Assembly (NCBI GenBank): GCA_034437215.1
Contig: DAOTVC010000177.1
Location: 1 to 8,035 of the forward strand
Length of the DNA: 8,035 nt
Source: DAOTVC01 sp034437215
Lineage (GTDB): Bacteria > Chloroflexota > Anaerolineae > B4-G1 > SLSP01
Direction: 5' to 3'
Below are positions 1 to 5,400 of this stretch, piece by piece; positions within the stretch are counted from its first letter, which is position 1; each line of letters opens with the position of its first letter. Position numbers and translations under genes: made by a program. The notes below the pieces were generated by a model. That model had not been told where the DNA came from. It saw only the letters and a list, made by a program, of their open reading frames with translations, and ran no database searches.

Positions 1-1723
1 CCTCCCGACCGTAGTGCCCCGGCTTTGAACTTAGCACCTCGATCCCTAGTCGCAGGGCGTGTGCGATGTTAGTCCCCCCGCTAGCGCGTGTCTGATCGAG
101 CGGGGTGATTATGGTATCGGTAATCACCTGCGCCGTGCAGCTGGCACCGATCCGCTCTAGGCACTGCAGCTCACTCACGACGTAGGCCCTGTGATTGAAG
201 GGCACCAAGCCCACCTGATCACGACTCGGATCAAGGCCACGCGCCAGATCCTTGAAGGCCTCCACCTCCGCCCGCATCCCCTGCTCGTCGTCATAGATAT
301 CGTCGCGGTAGCGGTAGGGCTGGGGATGCATCGCCGTCGTACAGAGAGGCTCGCCACCGGCGGGCTCCGGCGAGCCCCCGAAGCGCGCGTCGCAGGGGTC
401 GCAAGCCCCGCCGGTGCGGTTGTTGTCGGAGACAGTAGCCGCCGGACCGTTGAGGATGTCGTTCACGAGATACGCGTACTCATCGTGTGGGTCCTGGTCG
501 TTGTCGCTGTCGAAGAAAAATTTCGGGTCCCGAAAATCCGTCGTAAGGACGATACGATCCAGAGCGGTACCCGGGTCGCCCGCCCAGAAACTGATGGTGT
601 AGGGGACACCGGCTTGAAGATTGTATAACCCGGCACGCTGCCAACTCCATCTGTTGGGATCGGCGATGTTTTCAAAGCTGCTGCTGTGCTGGGAGGTAAC
701 CTCCCCTATCGGACCGCCATCGATCCCCCAGATGAAATTCTTTCCGTCACCCCCCTGCCCGCGGAACCAGACGTACCAGGTGCCGGTCGCAGGTGCCGTG
801 AATTCGTAGTCGACACGGGGAGCCGCATAGGGACCGCCCCATTCGATGACCTGGGGATGGGTACTGCAGATGCCCTGATCAACGATATCATCGAAGATGC
901 AGGGCACGCCCATGCCATCAGCGCCCAGGAAGGTCCGGACCGGCAGGTGGGCGATGTAGCCACCCAAGACGTCCCGACCCAGTGATCCGGCACCGTCGCT
1001 CTTGCGGAGATAAGCGGGAAAGCCGTAGTCCTGGAGGTTGCGCCCGCCGTTGCGCTGGATGACCCAGTAAGTCTTGCCAGGATTGTAGAGGGCCCGGGAG
1101 TAAGAGGGTGTACTGGCGCTGTACTCCTCCGCTTCGATAACGACGTACTGCTCCCCCTCGTAGGCCACGGGAGCGCTGCCCTCGCAGTGATCGGCTATCC
1201 CGTTCAGATCCCCGTCCCAGGGCAGGGGGTGGTAGTGGCCCTCCGGGTAGGCCTCGTCCCCCGGCGTCCAGCAACCGAAGCAGAGGGTATCGAACTCCAT
1301 GGAGGCGGACCGATCGACGACCAGGACGACGTCCACCCCCTCCGAAGGTCCGATAAAGCCCTCTGCCTTGTAATCGAAGGTCGCCGTGACCTCGTAGGCC
1401 GGTGCCGAGGTGGTCAGCCACCAGCTGACCGAGAGCGCCCCCGTGGGCAGCCCCACGGGCGGGGTGTCGGTGAGCGTCGCCGTCACCCACCCCTCCGCCC
1501 CCGGCGCGAAGTGCAACGTCAGACCGTTGTCGAAGTCCAGCGGCCCGGTGACGATCTCGCGTGTCTCCGGTCCCACAGGTAGGGAAGAGAGGCGCGCGGA
1601 GGAGCCGGGATCCGCAGGCACCTCTACGAACGGGGCTCTACGTGCAGCCCCCACGGACAAGGAGATCAATAACAACCCCACGACCAACGCCAGCACCACC
1701 AACAGCCTGTTCAATTTGGACAC
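1..1723 (-). CDS. Secreted VWA-domain protein with a CBM6/35-like module nested inside the VWA domain (3' end off window)
   Basis: Likely an exported adhesion or surface-binding protein; its ligand is unknown. The frame runs open from a GTG at 1723 for 574 codons and leaves the window at base 1. I chose this GTG because AGGAGG lies 5 nt upstream and a signal peptide follows at once: basic start (K3, R6), hydrophobic core about 7-24, cleavage probably near residues 24-27. Residues about 40-125 look beta-rich and are not recognised. VWA sequence begins at 'DVVLVVDRSASM' (131-142), with MIDAS residues D137, S139 and S141. It resumes at about 480 (helix 'EVEAFKDLARGLDP', strand 'QVGLVPFNHRAYVV') and reaches 'SGGTNIAHAL', with MIDAS T551. 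Between them lie a CxxC pair (C148/C151), a TSP3-like calcium loop (D170-C180), a CBM6/35-like beta-sandwich (about 190-396, opening 'YVVIEAEEY' and closing 'ALDRIVLTTD'), an acidic stretch (405-415) and a second CxxC (C441/C444). The ten visible cysteines suit an exported, disulfide-bonded protein. The last MIDAS aspartate and any anchor lie off the edge. The VWA call is firm; the CBM assignment is by pattern only. Confidence 0.88.
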   Translation of the reverse strand, partial: MSKLNRLLVVLALVVGLLLISLSVGAARRAPFVEVPADPGSSARLSSLPVGPETREIVTGPLDFDNGLTLHFAPGAEGWVTATLTDTPPVGLPTGALSVSWWLTTSAPAYEVTATFDYKAEGFIGPSEGVDVVLVVDRSASMEFDTLCFGCWTPGDEAYPEGHYHPLPWDGDLNGIADHCEGSAPVAYEGEQYVVIEAEEYSASTPSYSRALYNPGKTYWVIQRNGGRNLQDYGFPAYLRKSDGAGSLGRDVLGGYIAHLPVRTFLGADGMGVPCIFDDIVDQGICSTHPQVIEWGGPYAAPRVDYEFTAPATGTWYVWFRGQGGDGKNFIWGIDGGPIGEVTSQHSSSFENIADPNRWSWQRAGLYNLQAGVPYTISFWAGDPGTALDRIVLTTDFRDPKFFFDSDNDQDPHDEYAYLVNDILNGPAATVSDNNRTGGACDPCDARFGGSPEPAGGEPLCTTAMHPQPYRYRDDIYDDEQGMRAEVEAFKDLARGLDPSRDQVGLVPFNHRAYVVSELQCLERIGASCTAQVITDTIITPLDQTRASGGTNIAHALRLGIEVLSSKPGHYGRE

Positions 1724-1728
1724 CTCAC

Positions 1729-1734
1729 CCTCCT
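1729..1734 (-). promoter_or_regulatory. Ribosome binding site of the VWA gene
   Basis: AGGAGG on the minus strand, 5 nt before the GTG at 1723. It decides the start: the overlapping GTG at 1728 is out of frame and too close to this site, and no in-frame ATG is better placed. Confidence 0.8.
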
Positions 1735-1742
1735 CTTGAAAT

Positions 1743-1750
1743 ACTTTTGG
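1743..1750. repeat. Direct repeat ACTTTTGG, proximal copy (putative target-site duplication)
   Basis: The sequence ACTTTTGG is repeated exactly at 1878-1885. The two copies bracket the fold-back element exactly, as expected for an 8-bp target-site duplication. A chance 8-mer match is possible but unlikely at this position. Confidence 0.55.
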
Positions 1751-1877
1751 CTCCACTGAAGAAAGGCTTTCTAACCGCAAAGAGCGCAAAGAACGCGAAG
1801 TTAAGATTAAAAATATCAAACCATCTTTGCGCTCTCTGTGTCCTCTGCGGTTAATCCTATCTTCTTTCAGGAGAACC
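1751..1877. mobile_element. Fold-back / MITE-like element with imperfect inverted repeats and 8-bp flanking duplication
   Basis: A 127-bp non-coding element. Its inner arms are 1772-1800 (TAACCGCAAAGAGCGCAAAG...) and 1825-1853 (...CTCTGCGGTTA). They are complementary over about 29 nt with several purine transitions, and enclose an AT-rich loop at 1801-1824. Weaker complementarity continues outwards: CTCC followed by TGAAGAAAG on the left, CTTCTTTCAGGAG on the right. ACTTTTGG occurs directly outside both ends. From general knowledge, repeats of the 'accgcaaagagcgcaaag' type are widely dispersed in environmental bacterial genomes and often give spurious peptides ending in CALCVLCG; that frame is visible here on the plus strand up to 1854. 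No transposase is present, so any mobilisation would need a partner in trans. The element sits 27 bp upstream of the VWA start codon. The alternative is a simple dispersed palindromic repeat that does not transpose. Confidence 0.55.
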
Positions 1878-1885
1878 ACTTTTGG
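1878..1885. repeat. Direct repeat ACTTTTGG, distal copy (putative target-site duplication)
   Basis: Second exact copy of the octamer at 1743-1750. Bases outside the two copies differ (AT versus CC on the left, CT versus AT on the right), so the repeat is exactly 8 bp. Confidence 0.55.
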
Positions 1886-1969
1886 ATATCGCATAAAAGC
1901 GTGAAAGACACTCCCTAGACGTCGTGGTCCCGGATCGTTTTGTGGAGGAAGAAGATAGACACTTACGCG

Positions 1970-1997
1970 AGTATAGCACCCTTCAGAAGGGGCGCAA
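1970..1997 (-). promoter_or_regulatory. Candidate extended -10 promoter for the VWA gene
   Basis: On the minus strand the -10 TATACT (1975-1970) is preceded by TG and one base (TGCTATACT). A weak -35, TTGCGC (1997-1992), lies 16 bp upstream. Transcription would start near 1963, giving a leader of about 240 nt that contains the whole fold-back element. The -35 matches only three consensus bases, so the call rests on the extended -10. Confidence 0.35.
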
Positions 1998-2054
1998 AAA
2001 AAGACGCTGAAGTGACACCAACAAATCTCAAACCGTTCGCGGTGATCAACAGCA

Positions 2055-2092
2055 GATGATAGTCGCATTGTACGGAGCTACAATCTATTATC
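2055..2092. repeat. Bulged inverted repeat
   Basis: GATGATAG (2055-2062) pairs with CTATTATC (2085-2092) through one G-T pair. Inside it, ATTGTA (2067-2072) pairs perfectly with TACAAT (2079-2084) around a 6-nt loop. A 4-nt bulge (TCGC) on the left arm separates the two 8- and 6-bp stems. There is no T-tract, so a classical terminator is unlikely. It lies 11 bp from the next palindrome and may belong to the same repeat unit. Confidence 0.5.
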
Positions 2093-2103
2093 CCAGTAAC
2101 GAG

Positions 2104-2126
2104 ATGCCTCGGCTACGCCTCGGCAT
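2104..2126. repeat. Short palindromic repeat (ATGCC-TC-GGC ... GCC-TC-GGCAT)
   Basis: The arms ATGCC and GGC (2104-2108, 2111-2113) pair with GCC and GGCAT (2117-2119, 2122-2126), leaving a symmetric TC/TC internal loop and a TAC apical loop. Flanked by GAG and GACGGG, it resembles the 'GAGATGCCTCGGC...' palindromes scattered between genes in many environmental genomes. Read as protein it gives MPRLRLGMT, a typical spurious repeat peptide. Confidence 0.55.
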
Positions 2127-2233
2127 GACGGGAAGTACCAATTTTAAAAAACCGAGACCAGGTCGTTCAGACGGTTTCCTGCTCGATCCCGCCAATTATA
2201 TGGGTGTGTCTCATCTCAGTTATCATCCGGCTC

Positions 2234-2280
2234 GTAGTAGGCGATTTATCGCCGTAAAAGCGCGCTGAAGCGCGCACTAC
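2234..2280. repeat. Three-way-junction palindromic repeat
   Basis: An outer stem GTAGT (2234-2238) with ACTAC (2276-2280) encloses two perfect hairpins: GGCGAT-TT-ATCGCC (2240-2253) and GCGCGCT-GA-AGCGCGC (2260-2275). They are separated by GTAAAA. Every stem is mismatch-free, so the element can form a T-shaped structure as RNA or as extruded single-stranded DNA. It resembles the 'GTAGT...GCGCGC...ACTAC' repeats dispersed in some bacterial genomes. It ends about 90 bp upstream of the downstream gene's promoter. The alternative is two adjacent hairpin repeats with a fortuitous outer stem. Confidence 0.65.
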
Positions 2281-2372
2281 AAAGATTATGCCCTCAAAAG
2301 CTTCCAATCCCCTCCCAAAAGCTCTCACCTCTTCAAATTGTGCAAAAATCGCTTCCATGGAGATGTTCTCTG

Positions 2373-2381
2373 TGCTATGAT
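2373..2381 (+). promoter_or_regulatory. Candidate extended -10 promoter for the giant membrane protein gene
   Basis: TGCTATGAT is a TGn extended -10 with five of six consensus bases in the hexamer. No convincing -35 is seen at 16-18 bp (TTCCAT at 2353-2358 is poor). This would start transcription near 2388 and give a short leader of about 32 nt ending in a good ribosome binding site. Confidence 0.45.
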
Positions 2382-2410
2382 GGTGGAGTGATTATATCCC
2401 CCACCCTTTG

Positions 2411-2415
2411 GGAGG
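2411..2415 (+). promoter_or_regulatory. Ribosome binding site of the giant membrane protein gene
   Basis: GGAGG lies 4 nt before the ATG at 2420, within the longer purine run GGGAGGA. It supports this start, as does the zinc-ribbon cysteine at codon 3. Confidence 0.75.
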
Positions 2416-2419
2416 ATCG

Positions 2420-5400
2420 ATGCGCTGTCCGAAGTGCAATGCCGAAGACTTCATAGCCCGGTGGAAGTGCCGTCGCTGCGGATTCGAGGGCGACTCCGCC
2501 CTCCTGGAGGAGCTCGCCCATCTCGGTTGGCTCCTGGACGAGATCGAGACCTGGACGGAGCAGGAGGCGCTCACCCCCCGAGAGCTGCGCCGCACCTACG
2601 AGGCCCGGCAACGGGAGATCGAGCGGGAGCTCCGCCTGCGCCCCCCGCCCCTCAGCCGCGAGGAGGCCCGCGACGCCTGGCTCAAGATCTACCGCCAGTC
2701 CCTCCTCCTGAAGCAGCTGCGCGCCTGGCAGGAGCAGGGGCTCGTCCGCCCGAAGGCCGTGGGCAACCTCATAGAGCGGATCGAGACCTACGTCGACGCC
2801 ATGCAGGAGCGCGTCGAGGCGCTCTACGTCTTCGACTTCCTCCTCACGGAGAGGGTCCGCCTGTCGGTCGTCGACTTCCTCATCGCCAGCGCTCAAAAGC
2901 TGGAGAACGCCGGTGCCTTCCGCTCACCCGAGGCCTACGCCCAGGCCCTGGCGCCCCTCCGCGAGGAGCGAGCGCGTCTACAAGCGCGCCTGCAAGCCCA
3001 CCGCACACCCGCTGCGGAACCCGGCCCCCGCGAGCAACCCATCCCGCCATCTCAGCCGGCCCCTCCGGCGCCCGCAGCCGCAGCGGCGGAAGAGCCTCCG
3101 CCCGCCGCACCCGCCGCGCCGCCCCAACCGCGGCTCCCCCTGCGCGAGCGGCTGGTCCAGACGCTCCTCTCCGAGAGGACGCTGCACGCCATCCTCTTCC
3201 TGGGTATCTTCCTCCTCTTCTCGGCAGCGGTCACCTTCGTCATCTGGGGCTGGAAGGACTTCTCCCCACCCCTGCGCGTCGCCATCCCCGCCGGCTTCAC
3301 GCTGCTCTTCTTCGCCCTGGGCTGGTACCTGCGCACCCGGACCAGCCTGGGACAGTCGGGCGTGGCCCTCGAGGCCATCGCCACCCTCCTCATCCCCATC
3401 GACTTCTACACCGCCTACGTCAACCTCGACCTGATGCCCGGGCGGTGGGCCGAGTTCTGGCTCCTGACCTCCCTCGTCTGCCTCGCCGCCTACGCGCTGA
3501 CGGCCCTGCGCCTCCAGATCCCCTTCTTCGGCTATCTCGTGACGACGGCCGCGGGGAGCGCCGTCCTCGCCGCCATCGAGGTGGGCCACCAGGCCGGCGC
3601 CCTCTCCCGCGACTGGTACGCCGCCGGGCTCGCGGTTCTCTCCCTGCTCCTGATGGGCCTCGCCGCCCTCCTCGAAGGCCATCCCCACCGGCTGCGCCGC
3701 TGGCAGACCTACGCCCCGCCCTTCCGCACCTTCGCCCTGCTGACCGTGGGCGTCCTCATGCCCCTGGCCCTGGGCTGGCGCTACGTCGACCGCACCACCT
3801 ACGACGCCCTCCACGGGTCGGCGACGGTGACCTGGTGGGTGGGCGGCTTGCTCCTCGGCTGGGGCGCCGTCATCCACCGCAGCCGCACCCTCGGGCTTAT
3901 CTCGGTGGTAGCCCTGCCCGTCGCCGTCTACCTCACTCAGGCCGCCCTTTTCGAGAGAGCGGGGATCCACAGCGCCTGGCACGCCTTCGGCTGGGCCTGG
4001 CTCACCCCCCTCTACGTCCTCGTGGGGTGGTGGCTGCTCTCCCACGAGGACGAGACGCTGCGGGCCCAGGGGAGGACGGTCAACCGCGTGGCGGTGCTCC
4101 TCGTCCTCGTCACCGCCCTCTGGTCCCTCACCGACCTGACCCGCAGCGCGGCGGCCGCCGCCAGCCACACCCTCCTCGTCGGAGCCGTGACCCTAAGCGC
4201 CTGCCTCTGGCGCCGTCCCGCCTACCTCCACGTGGCCGCTTTCCTCTCCCTGACGGCGGCGACCTTCGGGATGACGGAGCTCGATCTGACCATCGCCCAG
4301 CTGAGCGTGGGCTGGGCCTCCCTGGCCCTACTCCACGTCCTCGTGGCCCTGCGGCTGGGGCGTCGCCTCCCCTCGACGGCGCCCGACTTCGCCGCTCCCC
4401 TCGTCCGCTCCGCCTACGTCATCGCTGCCCTGGCCCTCCTGCCCACCCTCCTGCCCTACGACGCCGACCTGGCCCTCTACGCGCTGGGCAACTGGATGGC
4501 ACTGGCAGGCTGGGGCGCCTACCTCGCCCACGCCGGAAGGCGGGGCTTCGTCCCCCGACGCCCGCGCCTGCAGCCCCTATTCCACTGGCTGGCGGCCCTG
4601 CCCCTCCCCTTCTGGCTCTGGATGCTCTTCACCTACCGGCGCCCGGTGGACGTGGGGCTGGCCCTCGCCTTCGCCGCCCTCGCCTGGGGGCTGGTGGCGC
4701 TGAGCTACCGGCTGCGGGAGGCTCACCCCGCCTACCGTCGGCCCTGGTACGTCACCGGCCTGGCTGCGGGGCTGGCAGCCGTCGTCCTCGCCTTCGTCGT
4801 CGATCCCCAGGGCTTCGGCCCGCCCCTCACCCTGCTCTCGGCGGGCCTCCTCGCCTTCGCCGACGCGATCACCGGACGGCAGTCTGAGGAGCTGGCGCCC
4901 GCCGGGCTGCTCACGGCAGCCGGGCTCCTCTTCCTCCTCGACAGGCTCCGGCTCTCCTTCGACGAGGCGACCTTCGCCCTGAGCCTGCTCGTCGTCCTCT
5001 ACGTCCTGGCGGGGCTGGAGGTCGAGCGGCGGCGCCTCCCCGCCTTCTCCCACGTCTTCCTCCTCCCCCTCTACCTCACCGCCCACGCGCTGGCCCTCTT
5101 CGCCCTCGGTCGCGTCTACGCCCGCCCCATCGCCGACCTCACCGGCGCCTACCCGTGGACGGACACGATGAAACTCTGGGGCGCCGCGGCCCAGTTCACT
5201 CTGGGCGTGCTCTACGGTCTCTTCGCCTGGGGTACCTATTGGGAGGGCTGGGGTCACGTCGCCGCCTGGCTGGGCACGGCGGCGGGCGGCTTCGTCTTCA
5301 TCGTCTACAGCCAGGGACGGGGCTCCTCGGCGGCGAAGGTGGCCCTCATGGCCGTCGTCTTCGTCCTCACCGAGCGCGCCCTCGACCGGCTGCGTTCCGA

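Larger units (their letters stand above)
1886..2372. other. Repeat-rich divergent intergenic region without genes
   Basis: By eye this stretch is well below the coding regions in GC (about 43-50% in sampled lines, against 60% or more in the genes). It carries no credible gene. Two short open frames (2056-2268 plus, 2167-2358 minus) are largely translations of the palindromic repeats listed separately. The region holds a candidate leftward promoter, a bulged hairpin, a short palindrome and a three-way-junction repeat. Since both flanking genes are transcribed away from it, these hairpins are not their terminators. No tRNA, riboswitch or CRISPR repeat was recognised. Confidence 0.6.

Noticed and set aside
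191..628. 145-codon plus-strand frame opposite the VWA gene; likewise 686-985, 1187-1582 and the minus frame 918-1490
   Set aside because: They overlap a well-supported VWA/CBM coding frame whose motifs and phase are consistent throughout. Their own translations show no domain.
1561..1854. 97-codon plus-strand frame ending in 'LCALCVLCG'
   Set aside because: Its end is the well-known spurious peptide of the dispersed CTTTGCG/TCTGCGG repeat, and its start lies antisense to the VWA signal peptide.
1751..1877. Fold-back element as a rho-independent terminator
   Set aside because: It lies upstream of a leftward gene and in front of a rightward one, has no T-tract and is highly imperfect. A dispersed repeat with flanking duplication explains it better.
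1981..2012. CTTCAG ... CTGAAG inverted repeat around an A-tract
   Set aside because: Only 6 bp of stem with a 20-nt loop and no consistent inner pairing; weak enough to be chance.
2056..2358. Two small frames (2056-2268 plus, 2167-2358 minus) in the spacer
   Set aside because: They are mostly translations of the palindromic repeats and have no convincing ribosome binding site.
2978..4168. 396-codon minus-strand open frame, and similar ones at 4577-5257 and 2375-2896
   Set aside because: Antisense shadows of the GC-rich membrane protein gene, with Gly/Glu/Arg-rich compositions and no recognisable fold.
2434..4887. 817-codon plus-strand open frame overlapping the membrane protein gene
   Set aside because: Its product is Pro/Arg/Ala/Gly-rich with no domains. 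The +1-shifted frame at 2420 has a ribosome binding site, a zinc ribbon and coherent membrane helices, and spans the same DNA and beyond. High third-position GC simply removes stops.
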